The position numbers and the translations under genes are program-made. Shown in pieces: positions 34,740 to 46,529 of a stretch of DNA of 64,000 nucleotides. Source of the DNA: Prosopocoilus inquinatus (Eukaryota; Arthropoda; Insecta; Coleoptera; Lucanidae); assembly GCA_036172665.1 (NCBI GenBank), contig CM069875.1:23591806-23655805 (forward strand). Reading direction: 5' to 3'. Under the pieces are notes generated by a model that saw only the letters and a list, made by a program, of their open reading frames with translations, made no database searches and was not told where the DNA came from. The first letter of the stretch is position 1, and each line of letters opens with the position of its first letter.

Positions 34740-36128
34740 GCTATCTTTACTTTTCTCACGCTTAACAAATATCAAAATTAGTTTATGCAACTTTTATTTT
34801 TTTGCTGAAAGAGTTTCAGGACCTTGATTGCAAATCTGATTTCCTTTTCATCTCCAGCATGTAACGTTTTTCATTTGAGATCATATGTTTGATCCCGAAC
34901 AATCAAATATTACTTATAATTTAATCAGACAAAACATTTTAACATTTGCAGCGTTGTTGCCAAATTTACGGTTTTCTCGATAAGTCAAGGAATTTTGAAA
35001 TGTGGCAATTGCATTGGGTATGTCATCATAATTAAAAGTGGAAACCAACCGATTTTGATAGTATTTAAAGTTTTAGCTGAAGCTGCATGAATATACACTT
35101 TTTCTATTGTTTTAAGCTAACGTCAGGTATGATATTTTTCTTTATTATTTAACGGTAAAGGTTAAATATTCATATTGTTGCCAAGTCAGGAATTAATTTA
35201 GTCAATTTTACTTCTAGCATTTTATTCTTCAATTTCTTGTTGTCACAACTGACAATACTAGCAATTTAATTGTCATATTTTTGAAATTGAAACAATCGTG
35301 AATGGTGATACAGAAACTATTTTTAAATTTACAATGAGTCCAAAAAAGTTCTAATTTAAGAATTTAATCGCGACCGGTTTTAAACTAAATTATGCAAAGA
35401 TAGCAAATCACAACGATGTTTACCAATCACTACGGACATAACTATCTCGTCAGCTTTTTAAAGCTTATTACAGTTGAAATCCTCGATCATCCTCTGTATG
35501 GCTATTTAATAAAAATTTGGGTTGTACAGAGTGTTCCACTAGTCACAGCATGGCAGTATTTCTAGTATCCACGTTGTTTAAAAAAGTGTATTCATTATAT
35601 TGCAATTTTTCAAAGACAACCAAACCACGTATGTCAAATGTGAAATTATTTCTGTGTAACGTACTATACTATATTATACTCTGCCAAATGTAAAATTATT
35701 TCTGTACTGTTATTGCACCATTTCATTTGTTATTTCGTATTATTTTCTTTGTTGTGAAGTGTATGGAAACAAAGACGCTGTTTATACTGCAATTAAGTCG
35801 AGCAACTGCGTCTTGATAAAGTGTATGTTACTATACTGCCTGCTTCTTTTTTGTTTGTAAGTTCACCTGCGACTTGTAGCTGAAAGGCCCCTAATTATTA
35901 TCGTATCACCTACAACAAAATTAAACGGTATCGTAAATATGAACTAATTTTATTCTCGTTGAACAAAGTTAAACTCTCTTTAGAGATAGACATATTTTGT
36001 TTCATTCATAAAATAATGGCCAGTAACATATTCCTATTTTTTATTATTACTCTTCTCGAGTAACTTATTACCGCTAGAGAAAACTGTTGCTCTTGTTAGC
36101 TTCACACATTAAAAGGTTCATGTAAGTG
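34740..36128. other. AT-rich non-coding stretch
   Basis: No open frame or repeat of note, apart from a local duplication of a TGTGAAATTATTTCTGT-like segment at about 35638-35707. Confidence 0.45.
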
Positions 36129-36130
36129 TA

Positions 36131-36223
36131 AAGCTGAGCATTCACTTAGGCGGTCGATAGGAACGGAGCGGTTCGGGTTCCAAACGAAATGCATATAAAT
36201 GGCCCTAGTAGACGCTCAGCTTA
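36131..36223. mobile_element. Short inverted-repeat element
   Basis: AAGCTGAGCATTCACTTAGG at the left faces CCTAGTAGACGCTCAGCTTA at the right, about 93 bp in all. This is a MITE-like unit without coding capacity. Confidence 0.55.
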
Positions 36224-36278
36224 ACACACCAGGTGTCCAATACACGTTTCTAATTTGGTTTAAATGACAGTCTAAGAG

Positions 36279-36370
36279 CCATCTGACACGATATTTTTTT
36301 GTAAAAAATTTGCAAAAATTTGTTTGAAACTGATAGAGGCAGGTTACCATAGTGAAGATTTATCCCTTAT
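36279..36370 (+). mobile_element. MITE family M1, copy 2 (partial)
   Basis: Starts AGAGCCATCTGACACGATAT, giving the cleanest terminal sequence of the family, then AATTTGCAAAAATTTGTT and GGCAGGTTACCATAGTG. Similarity stops after about 90 bp, so the copy is truncated. Confidence 0.65.
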
Positions 36371-38571
36371 ATTCTGAGGTATTCTAATTGCAAAAATTTA
36401 ATGGACGCGTTCGTTCTGAGGCAATAATTCCATTAAATTATATACCAAATATTTTTGGTGTTTTGTATACCAACATTGATGTCGTATATAAACCGTTTAA
36501 TAAAGGAAATGATATTGAACATTTAAAAAATTAACATTCTTTACACCTTCATCTATCATTCCGAATTGATAAAACAAGATTTCGAAATTTCATGGGCATT
36601 TTTAATATTATAACATTAATAAACGTACAAATTGAAATTCACTTATCTGTTTTACACCATAATAATGCAAAATTTACGCCAAATAAAAGTTTCATGACCG
36701 TTCTGTTAACGTCTGTAATAGTGATTAAATAATTTTTAATCTCTACCTCTTTGGCGTATAACTACATGAAGTTTAATGATTCTTTGAAAATTTTATGTGT
36801 TCAGATTCACATTCAATTTCTTATAGTAATTCATTATTATTTTTTGTTTTTTAACTTCCAAGAAGTATGCTGCGGTTTTGCTCGGAGACAATTTTATAAT
36901 TTATATTAACTTTCTGTTGAATTATTCAAAAGCTTCAATAAATTAATTTGCACGTGTCATTCTATCTTTTTTTAAATGCATTTTAACCTTGCAGTCTGTA
37001 ATTAATGTTTTAAAACATTTTACATACGTACTTTTCACATGCTAATTAAGTACTTTGTTTTGTTTTACTGTAATAACTATTGAATAATAGATATTCAACG
37101 TTAAATAATTTGTTAGTGTTAATTTCAATCGTTTATGCATATTATATATTAGCGCCGTTTCAATCATACCACTAATTATGTTTGATAAATAAGTTATCAA
37201 AAGTTATCTTTTGAAAATGAAAGACTAATGTTAAGTGAAAATTATAATCAATTTTCAATTAACTTAATAAATTATGAGTCCTAAGCCGCATAATTTTATA
37301 AGCTATAGGAGTTCACGCAAGCACATCGTTACGTTATATATACACTCGTTATGCGGAGTATGATCACGACTGATCAATTAAGGAATCAATTCTACAAATG
37401 CAGCCCAGTTATAGAATTGATACACTCGTTATTATAAGATAGAAAATGCAATTACTGCTTGAAAACAAACAGAAGTGTCAAAAAGTGTCTACATTTACAT
37501 ATGAATATAATTTTCAAAATTTGTGCTTTTCCCTTCTGTTTTAAAATATTGACTAACCACTTTTTCCAATTAATAACGATGCGTTTAATAAAGTAACGGT
37601 GCCATTTACACGATGTAATTGATTCAGTGTGTGAAAAATGAAGTAACCCCATATTATTATTGATCCTTCACCAAAATTAACAGTAATAAACTTAAGAGCG
37701 ATAATATAATGCTTGTTCCGAAGCTTCTTATGTACGAAGTTGATTATCGACTCCACTTCGCAAACTTGCTTGATATTACTAAAACAATCGGTATGAGTCC
37801 AATTAGTATAGTCCCGCGCAAAGTCCAGGTCTTTGGATTAAACTAAGAGAAATTCATGGATTTTCTCAGAGAGAAATGGAAATTAAAAATCGTTTTGAAG
37901 GTTCAAAATCCATAAGAGCTTGAACTGTGTTATTTCCTAGAAGAACTGCCTGATTTTACTGCCGCAATATGTACATTTTACATTACCAAATGTTACTAAA
38001 TTTTTACTAATTATATTACTAAACATCAAAAAAGTAATACTGACATTTGACATTTGAAAACAGAATATCTAAAACATGTAATTCGATATTTTTTCAGCCA
38101 TTACAATCAGGGGTTTAAATTGGTAAAATACGGTGTAAAATTCCTAAGAAAGTTAAATTTATATCAATACACACTAATTTGTTACAAACAAATGAAAGAA
38201 TTAGAAACACTAAATTATGATCAAGCTTAAGAATTGGGCCCACTTAGTACTGACGCTTTTCATGCCGAATGTACTGTTCACTCCTTCCACCTTTGCGATG
38301 TTTCTAATTGTCAGTGAATGGAGAAGGAAGATGTACGAGTTAGTTCAGTTTTTTTCTTTAACGACTAAACGATTTAAATGTGTTTATTCGTCAAAACGTT
38401 CGCACATCCTAGAGAGATAATAGAAGAAAGTTTCTCTTTGAAAATATAAAAATGCATGTAATAGTCGCTGCAAATCACCACATACTTTAAATATTTAATT
38501 GCAAACAATAAAAATCCTCCAAGTCGACAGTGTTGTGCTCGATGCAGCCACATGAGATAACTCCCTTCCAA
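36371..38571. other. AT-rich non-coding stretch
   Basis: Very AT-rich, with no recognised gene or repeat family. The overlapping 66- and 67-codon minus-strand frames near 37452-37756 have no domain. Confidence 0.45.
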
Positions 38572-38660
38572 ATAATGCGGGCGGAGCTAGTACAGTCCAA
38601 GTATTAAATTTTCGTACTAAGCGCGGAACAAGTGGCCCGATTTTTTTTCCTTGGTTATGA
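38572..38660. repeat. Dispersed short repeat D, copy 2
   Basis: GTACAGTCC, AGTATTAAATTTTCGTAC, GCGGAACAAGTGGCCCGA and TTTTTCCTTGG in the same order as the copies at 27755 and 61717. Confidence 0.6.
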
Positions 38661-39879
38661 TATACAATTTTTTTTCGCATATTTGGAAAGCTTTCCTAAA
38701 TTGTGTAGTGTGGTGTTAATTCGCTAATTTTTCCGCATCCTGCCCTGCATCCAGCTTACCTAATAAAAGAAAATAGTTTGCTGCTGCTCCTTCTGAAAAT
38801 CGAAGGGAAAAGGTCCTGAAACTTTTCTAATTCAAACTATCTCGTAAAACTTAAAATATAAAAGTTAGCTATTCGATACATCTTCCATGAACACTGTTGG
38901 TGATGAACTTCTCTTGTAGATATTCGAACTGTTTCACCTCCCACGGGTTGTAAGGCCGTGTAAGTTTACTTTTAATTATTTAGTGACAGTTCTTAATGAA
39001 AATCACGTTATCTTAAAATTACTATTTATTAAATAAGTAAAAAGCAAAATAACACTGCACTAAATATCCCACGTAGAAGCGTACACGAAACGAGATAAAA
39101 ATACAAGCGATGTACTTAAATGACCGAACGCACGTTGATATTTATCCTGTTTTTCGCTATAAACGCAATTCAAACAGTAAAACTGTACTTATTTCCTGAG
39201 GATTCTTGATAACGTGTAATTTTTTAAGAAGAAATAATTGAAAATAGGAAATTTTTAGTCATAGTTTTCTTTATAAAATATCCTTTTCAAACTCTATAGG
39301 TTATTTCTTGTGCTTAATTTTGCCTGTTTATGTCAATTCTACAAGAAAAAGTTTAATAATAGTCAAACTATTAGAATGTTTAGTTTTAACATTTCGATTT
39401 TTCGAATTTCTCATCAATCTCATCAACAACTCCCCGCTCAGGACCGGAGCAAACAAAATTAAATATGGAACAAGGGTTGATATCAATAACATTTAAATAT
39501 TTAGCCAAATATGTATCTGCAATATCCAGATTCATGTAGTAATAGTAACAAAAGTAGTATTAAAAAAGTACGCCACCCGGAAGGCGTCTCTAATCGTTCA
39601 GAATTTTACCATGCACTCGCAATGCTTTGGGCAAATGAGCCGTCATTACCCTCGGGGTAACGCTCTACCCTACACCCTCCATTTTTGAACGCACTCTTGA
39701 TGTGAAACACTTTCGATCGCAGAGTTGACTGTTAGAGCAGCTACTTTTATAGCTAAAAAAATGTCTACTTTTGGCTTTGCAGACGAAACTGCTTGATGGG
39801 TGTTGGTAGACTATCAAAAGATATTGATGAGAAACACTCTACTTTGATAGCGTTGACTGTTAAGACAGTAATTTTGAAG

Positions 39880-40120
39880 TCTATCTTACAATATTATTAC
39901 AACGGTCCAAGTAGTAAGGGGCCGGCTTGCAGTGGCATAATTGTGGGTTCGAACCGCGCTCGGGATATTTCTCGGGGGTGGTTAGTATCCACTTCCACAG
40001 TTCAGGAACACTTTACGCACACAAAATACACTCCCGCTTCTGAGGTCTTGACAAGTCTGACTCTACTGTTATAGCAGTAGCTGCATCCTCCACCAAACGA
40101 TAACACTTACGTTCTATGTA
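39880..40120 (+). mobile_element. Possible tRNA-derived SINE
   Basis: A B-box-like GGGTTCGAACCGCG at about 39946 lies some 30-60 bp after a candidate A-box region (GTAAGGGGCCGGCTTGCAG). A body with ACTCTACTGTTATAGCAG follows. The stretch before it (39695-39870) contains two diverged copies of a GTTGACTGTTA(A/G)(A/G)(A/C)CAG segment. No poly(A) tail or target duplication was found, so this is tentative. An old tRNA pseudogene is the alternative. Confidence 0.35.
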
Positions 40121-40199
40121 AAACTGCCGCTTTAGTATTGTACATGTCAATTCTAACCTAAATCAGACATTTTCGTAGGACTACAATCCGAAATCCTTA

Positions 40200-40320
40200 A
40201 TCAGCCTGAGTACGTATCCCGTTCAATCGTTATTTTGTATCTCGATACATGCAGATAACGTTTGTCCTTCACATAACGTCTACGTTATGGCGATTGAACG
40301 GGATCCGTACTCGGACTGAT
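40200..40320. mobile_element. Inverted-repeat MITE (30-bp arms)
   Basis: ATCAGCCTGAGTACGTATCC at 40200 faces GGATCCGTACTCGGACTGAT ending at 40320, and the arms continue inward to CGTTCAATCG/CGATTGAACG. The interior (about 60 bp) contains a second ATAACGT hairpin. Confidence 0.75.
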
Positions 40321-41002
40321 TGTCTAATTTCTCCTCTAGAAATTCTTGAAGGGAATAGGTGCTTTCTTTCGCTTTAGAAGTTTGAATCGTGTTTCGAATA
40401 GTTTGGACCTGAATTTCTTAGTTGTTGCAACAAAACACCGGACTTTCTGATTGACAGTTCATGTGTAAAGAACCATAATTCAATCCAAACAAGTTTTAAA
40501 AAGAGCGAGATTAAAAGAAAAGAATGTCTGTTTTTGAATCAAAACACGTTTTGATCATGATTTTGTGAGCGAAATGAAGCACCTAATAATGACATTTTTT
40601 GCGCAGCTAACTTTTTACTTTAGATTATATTAAAGAGAGGGTATCTTACGCCGTATCTAACGCATGAGCGACCGCTGTTACCAGAAAAGACCACATCAAG
40701 GACACTTGGCATTGCACAAACGCATGAATTTCAGTGTTTTTGTTATAATAAGGAATGAAACAGATACAGACAGTTTATAGAAACAATATGCAATGTGTAG
40801 CAAAGCCGGCCCGAGAAGGAAGAGCCTGGTAAACACATTGTAGTCAAAGTGAATTTCGATGTTTTTGTTGCAATTGTGAATGCATCAGATACTAATGGTT
40901 AATAAAGAGCCCGAAATAACATTTCACAGGTAAAAAAGAAGTGTCCTTGATATGGACCCCTTTATGCTTTATCCTCTGTCTTACATAACCTAAGCTTTTT
41001 AC

Positions 41003-41074
41003 AAAATTTTGTTGCAAATCGTTTTTGCAATGTCAGGTCAAAAAGCGATCGTAGGATGTCGCTGTTTTATCTGT
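41003..41074 (-). mobile_element. Short retroposon-like insertion, copy 3 (72 bp)
   Basis: Read on the minus strand it runs ACAGATAAAACAGCGACATC, a CGATCGCTTTTTGACC block, then CGATTTGCAACAAAATTTT. It is flanked by a perfect 12-bp direct repeat, TAAGCTTTTTAC (plus strand), at 40991-41002 and 41075-41086. It is the shortest copy with both family ends and lacks the central CTCGAGG block. Confidence 0.85.
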
Positions 41075-41438
41075 TAAGCTTTTTACCTTATTTTTCAATA
41101 TTTCAGGTTTCTCACACATGTTTAGGTTTTGTAATTTATTCAAAAGTTTATTTATATCCTAAAACAGTAATCGTGTTGCCGAATTTTGTGGTTTTGTTTT
41201 GTAATGCACTGAAGTCATCAGCGCTGGTGTCTATTAGACGAATTATTCTTTTTTGAGCAACAAACACTCTCTGTCTGTCACATGTACATACATAGTGATG
41301 GCCTCAGATTATTACATAGTAAGCTAAGATGCTATGTACCATTGCACAGTACACTGTTAGCAATTTATCATTTGTCAACGCATTTTGACGTAATGCGAAG
41401 TACAACTTGTTGATATGCGTGACATACATACTTAGTCT

Positions 41439-41576
41439 ATAGGCGTTTACGATAATTGGAGCAGTATATACCGGTTAATTTATTCTCTCACTCTAACTTG
41501 CATTAAACACATTCGTTCTATCTTATTTTTCTACCCCGATCCATGTACCGCTCCAATTATTATCGTAAGCGCCTTA
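41439..41576. mobile_element. Inverted-repeat MITE (about 24-bp arms)
   Basis: TATAGGCGTTTACGATAATT at the left faces AATTATTATCGTAAGCGCCT at the right, with GGAGC/GCTCC continuing the pairing inward. The interior is about 87 bp and non-coding. Confidence 0.7.
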
Positions 41577-41959
41577 TGCGTTTGGCCCGAGTAAATCTCT
41601 CCTCAGTGTACATTCCGAGAAACAGTGTAGATTGCTCAAACTATATTGTATTTCCATTAACTATGTACGATTTTGTATCTATTAAAAACATTTATGACCG
41701 TTTTTTGAGAATTAAGAGTGAGTTATTTTTATAACACCATGAACTGAATGAGTGCTTAGTTCTAAATTTTTTTCTTGAAGTTTCTCAGCAGTCTCAGCTG
41801 AGACCATCATGGATGTATTATCGCCAAAACAGAGATGTTCTGTTAAATCGTTGACAAAAATACAGTTGTCTTCTTGTTTTAAATGTTGCGCGAAATGATT
41901 CTAGTAAGTTTTTTTTTCCTAAGAGCCAAAAGTTCCCATAATTTTTTTGAAAAGAATTA

Positions 41960-42100
41960 CAAAGATTTATTACCAAGTGACAGAGACAGGTTACCATAGT
42001 GGATGTTTATTGGTTAATTCGACACTTCTCTGTCAGGTTCTTTTTGCAAATTTGTTGTAAGAAATATCATCGTATCATGCAGGCCTAAAAGTCAACGATA
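41960..42100 (+). mobile_element. MITE family M1, copy 3
   Basis: Same order as copy 1 read in reverse: AGACAGGTTACCATAGTGG, GGTTAATTCGACACTTCTCT, TTTTTGCAAATTTGTTGTAA and AAATATCATCGTATCATGC. The left end is eroded. Confidence 0.7.
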
Positions 42101-42157
42101 AAATTTTTGCCCATACAATAAAAAACTTATAAGTGACCTCGAGGTCGAAAAGATTAA

Positions 42158-42294
42158 GGTCGCGTTAAGTGAACGGTCAAATTGCATAAAATCGTCAAGT
42201 CAGCGGTCCGACTAAACCCTCTGACCAATCACCAATTGAGAAAAGTGATCACGTGATTTGGTCTGACCACTTCGACCGTTCACTTACCGCAGCC
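42158..42294. mobile_element. Inverted-repeat MITE (about 22-bp arms)
   Basis: GGTCGCGTTAAGTGAACGGTC at the left faces GACCGTTCACTTACCGCAGCC at the right. The 137-bp unit is non-coding. It has the same general design as the elements at 40200 and 41439 but unrelated sequence. Confidence 0.7.
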
Positions 42295-42480
42295 AAAGAA
42301 AATGACAACTTGTTTCCAAACCCTATCAGATAAATGCTAATTAAATCTGACGACCCTATAATATATGTATGTATAGAACCAATATATAGAAAATTATGCC
42401 CTATCTCAATTATAAGATTGATCTTGTAATAAATTCAAAATCTTTGTAATACCCTTTTAAATTCAATGGTTTTGTTTCAG

Positions 42481-42621
42481 GTTTTAGTAAATACGGAGTA
42501 TACTCTTTGTTTCCTGGAGGGCCTAGTTTTGGAAGTGCATTATATTCGCATAGTGCCATCGGACGTTTTTCGTCCGGTTCGCTCCAGTCGTCACCGACGG
42601 CTTTCCATGCAGCTCATAAAG
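42481..42621 (+). CDS. Candidate internal coding exon (141 bp), product unknown
   Basis: A pyrimidine-rich acceptor (GGTTTTGTTTCAG) precedes it and a strong donor (AAAG|GTAAGC) follows. In the phase with two leading bases it is fully open for 46 whole codons: FSKYGVYSLFPGGPSFGSA, then LYSHSAIGRFSSGS and LQSSPTAFHAAHK. It is Ser/Gly-rich and balanced in composition, unlike the flanks. The length is a multiple of three with phase-1 junctions on both sides, so it could be included or skipped without shifting the frame, as in many alternatively spliced insect exons. I do not recognise the protein. The partner exons are not visible nearby. Confidence 0.55.
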
Positions 42622-43479
42622 GTAAGCACCAATTTAACCTCTACTTATTGCAAGCTTTAATTATTTTCCTCACCCACTCGTGGTCTTTCGAGCAGCCTTT
42701 TTCTACGTACTCAAACAAAAACGCGCTCACGCGCGCACACAAGAGAAACAACAAGAAGTGATTACTACAATGTACGACGAAATCGACTCCGTCCGTGCAT
42801 TGAATGCGCGTTTTATAATAAAACGCTCACTGGGTGGGCCCGCAAAAGGAAAAACGCGAACGTTTCATTACCGCACCGAGATATTAAGTTACAATTTAGT
42901 ACGACTTCAGCTGTTTTTTTTTTTTGCCATGGTAACCTGATATGACGACGAGGAACTGTGATAAGCAAAACGCCCGTTTTCTTACCATAGACAAAATAAG
43001 CTCTGCTTCGTGGTTTCAACGTATCACCGAGAATGTGTTTTTAATTCACTTTGAATAAACATGAATGTATTTTACTACCACACCCGCTTTTTCTAAAAGT
43101 AAATGTTACTAAACACGCCAATGCCGTTTTGTTTTGCCATTACATGTTCGTCTAGATTTAATTTTTTTATAGAAATATATTTATAATCTATAATATTATT
43201 CTTAGCTTAGAAACAACTAAGATTTCAAACTCAAAATATTTTCGTACTCGACAGTCTCCTCTTAAATACTATTATTACAGCTAGACTGCATCGTCTGTAA
43301 TCCTTAAAGAATGTTTCTTATTGCTCTGCAAACCAGCCCTCCACAGTCCATTACCTCTTCGTCGCACAAAAATTTATGTCCTTTTAGACTTTTTTGTATC
43401 TAAAAGACAGCGTAAAAGTAATGTTAACGCTGCTTTCTATGTTGTAGACATAAACGTGTCTGGAAATATTACAAATCTA
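42622..43479. other. Probable intron sequence
   Basis: Follows the donor of the exon candidate. The overlapping open frames between 42466 and 43019 extend the exon region or are accidental. No second exon is evident before the mariner at 43480. Confidence 0.35.
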
Positions 43480-44185
43480 CAAGGGTAATCCTAGAAGTAC
43501 CCGACCTAATAAAGAAACGCAAAAATTTTGAAAAAAATATCCTTATTTCTCAACATAGTCTCCATTGAGAGCGATATACTTCCCAGCGTCGCTCAATAGC
43601 TTCGATACCGTTCTTATAATGAGAAGCATCGAGCTTTTCAAAATAGCTATCAACCGCAACTTGATTATTGGTAAACCTTTTACCACCGAGTCATATTTTC
43701 AAATATGGAAACAGAAGATAATCCGTTGGGGCTAAATCTCGCGAGAAGGGTGGGTGAGGAAGCAATTGGAACTTTAATTCGTTGATTTTGGCCATCGTGA
43801 TAACGGACCTGTGGGCTGATGCATTGTCGTCATGAGACAACACTTTCTTTTTCGCCAAATGTGGCCGTTTTCTATTAATTTCAGCACTCAAACTCTCTAA
43901 CAAGTTCGTATAATACTCGCTGTTGATTGTTTCTCCTTTCTGAAGATAATCAATGAAAATGATACCATGCGCATCCCAAGAAACTAACCCCATGATCTTG
44001 TCTACAGACGGAACTGTCTTCGCCTCCCTTGGAGCCGATTCTCCTTTTGAGTCCGTTGTTTCGAATGTTCTTTCGTCTCTGGTGTGAAAGTATGAACCCA
44101 TGTTTCATCCGTGGTTATGAATCGACTCAAAAACTCGACTTTATTGCTTTTAAACATCACCAAACACTCGGTTGAAACCTGTGTG
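43480..44185 (-). pseudogene. Mariner A transposase, D34D family, 5'-truncated and broken
   Basis: The 3' terminal repeat begins at 43480 (CAAGGGTAATCCTAGAAGTA) next to TA. Reading the minus strand: EFLSRFITTDETWVHTFTPE carries the first catalytic Asp, then a frameshift near 44050. MGLVSWDAHGIIFIDYLQKG, then HDDNASAH with the second Asp and LAPTDY with the third follow, with exactly 34 residues between them, the mariner signature. LFPYLKI ends in TGA where mariners have Trp. LGGKRFT continues to GIEAIERRW, and a one-base deletion then precedes YIALNGDYVEK and the natural stop at 43543. The N-terminal DNA-binding domain and 5' terminal repeat are absent: the sequence stops where mariner B begins. 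Confidence 0.9.
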
Positions 44186-45160
44186 TTCTTACGAAGAATA
44201 ACCAAAAACGAAGAATTCTTGCACCTATTGCTATACGAATTTAAGAAGGAAAGTACGACTGCACAAGTGCGCTTAGGGTATCTGTGAAGAAGGCAAAGAC
44301 TCTTTTAATGTACGACATGCCCAACGTGAATTTACAAAATTTAGAAATGGCGATTTTGCTCTTCGTAGGAGGCGTACCTCAGGTTGTCCATTAAAGATTA
44401 ATCGACAATTTTCTTGCAACTTATTAAAGAAAATCCGATTACTACAACATATTCATTGATAGTCGAGTTGGGTGCATTCAATTCAACCATTTGGTGCCAC
44501 TTAAGAGGTCGTAGTACGATTATTAAACGTTCTACAAAAAATTCACATTAATTTAAATGAATCTCAACCTAAACACCTTAAACATTTGAACAAAATGACT
44601 CCAAAATCCCCGCGACTATCATTTTCTGTGACAAAACATGATTTATGCAGAACTATAGATTCTTTTAAGAAACCCTACTGGTATAAACAGTGACTTAATC
44701 CTCGACAAGTGTCTTTTTCAGTCGTTAACAAAGATAGTTTTGGAAGATAAGTAATGCTCAGTGTTTGGTGGAGTATCTTTGGCGTGATCCATTTTGAACT
44801 TGTTTCAAATGTCCGTCTGTTTAATGCTGCAGTATGTCGTGCTCAACTTACCAAAGTACACGAAATTTTACGTTTAGGTTACCCTGCATTAGTAAATACG
44901 AATTACATTATACACAACCAGGATAATGCAAAACAGCGTAATATACTTAGGTCTCAATAAAAACTGATGGAGCTTTCTTCCTCTTTCTGCATATAGTCCG
45001 GACATTGCTCCTTCGGTTTACAATATGTTTTGTTCGATGAAATATTTCCTTAAAGACAGAAATTTTAATGAATATCGCGAAGTCGATACGGCATATCAAG
45101 AATTTCTTGACTCTAGAGAAGTTGACTAGTATCATCGAGGAATACAAAATGCTGGCAGAA
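44185..45160 (+). pseudogene. Mariner B relic, truncated at both ends
   Basis: Aligns in sequence with the complete copy at 52409-53535 from its ~95th base to about 130 bp before its end. Readable parts: MLSVWWSIFGVIHFELVSN, LRLGYPALVNTN, a QDNAK block with the second Asp, then after frameshifts APSVYNMF, FNEYREVDTAYQEFLDSRE. Stops and indels kill it. The left boundary abuts mariner A head to head, and the right boundary falls at about 45160, where similarity to the complete copy is lost. Confidence 0.85.
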
Positions 45161-45415
45161 TGTCTGTCAAATTGACAAACCGCTGTCAGAAAGATATAAT
45201 TGCGCAATCAGAAGAAAGCTCAACATTTCAACGCCTACTACGTTCAATGCATCATTTATACCAATTATGTTGTTGCGGTACTGCCCTGTCTAGAATAGAA
45301 GTCGTATCTGACAAAATCTTTGTTTCGAGATATTCCTCATTTAGTAAAATTTATTACAAATACTTTATTAAAAATTGAATTTAACGTTTGCTAAAAGGTG
45401 CTAAAAGCAGAATCT

Positions 45416-45640
45416 ACACTGATACAAATCTGGAGTTACTTCTAACACTTTTTGGACGCCAGGGAACACTTTTTCGGTGTTCCCTCGCGTCCATCCGTTT
45501 GCGGAGTTTCGAAAAACGGAGTTAGGAAGTTTACCATTTAAACGTATGTAATAGAGCAGAGTTAAGCTTATCCTTGTTGAAATAAACACTCACTTTTAGA
45601 TACAATTTAGTCGGAAAAAGAGAACAATAACGCCAAATTC
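45416..45640 (+). mobile_element. Tc1-like 3' fragment (second copy)
   Basis: Matches 12010-12215 with the same end AACAATAACGCCAAAT. It contains a clear hairpin, GGACGCCAGGGAACAC (45454-45469) facing GTGTTCCCTCGCGTCC (45477-45492), less well preserved at 12050. Its transposase part is missing. Confidence 0.75.
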
Positions 45641-46529
45641 GATGAACTTTTCAGATAAAACTTTATCCATATTTAACACCGAATGGGCAGATTACAATTA
45701 ATCCAAAAGATTTTTATATATGTAATAAGCCAAAACATGTAGGTCATGTACACGTCATACGCCAAGCATGTAGACTTTATGACGCCGCAAATATACGAAA
45801 TGTAGGTACAACGTCAATGCTTAACAGGGCAGTATATTGCGAATAACGAGATACCAAGAAATTATCGAAAAATCTCACGTCGGTGAGACAACATGTAAAA
45901 AGTCTCCCTAGTACTTTTTTGTTACTAATCAAATTTCCGTTTTGTCACAAAGTGCACGTAAATTACCCATAATTTATGGACGTGTATTGCGGGTCTTAAT
46001 TTTATGTTATGTATTTCGTTGCATTTTCGTTTATCTCTAAATCTATCATGCGGGTTTTACTCATGTAATTTTAGATCTAGTATTCTACTACATATTTTTT
46101 TTTAAATTATAAACACCATATGCCCTTTGCATTAATGATGCAACCGTCCTTATCTCAATTATAAATAATTCTGACTTTATAGTAATAAATTGCTGAAAAC
46201 TGTACTTGTGTTGTGGAGTGTCTAAAGTTCAACATAAAAAAGAAATTGTAAATGTTATTATTACTTCTGTATATAAATAAAATAATGTTTTCAGATAAAA
46301 TAGGTAAATATCTCAAGAACGATTAGATCTAGGTGTAAATAGTAATTTTAATTTATGCAGCCCATAAATCTGTGAAACTTTTATGTTAAATATTTTTTCA
46401 TATATTCAACAGAGAGTTAATGAAGAAACCCCGCTAAATGGCATACCCGGTACATACTGCATGTTGTAATTTTAAGGCATAAACAAATAATTTAATTTAA
46501 AAATTAAAAATGCCAGTGGCGTCGTTTGA
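45641..46529. other. AT-rich non-coding stretch
   Basis: No gene or repeat family seen. Confidence 0.45.

Noticed and set aside
39946..39959. GGTTCGAACC as part of a functional tRNA gene
   Set aside because: No cloverleaf could be drawn around it: acceptor and anticodon arms do not pair. Kept only as a SINE/tRNA-pseudogene candidate.
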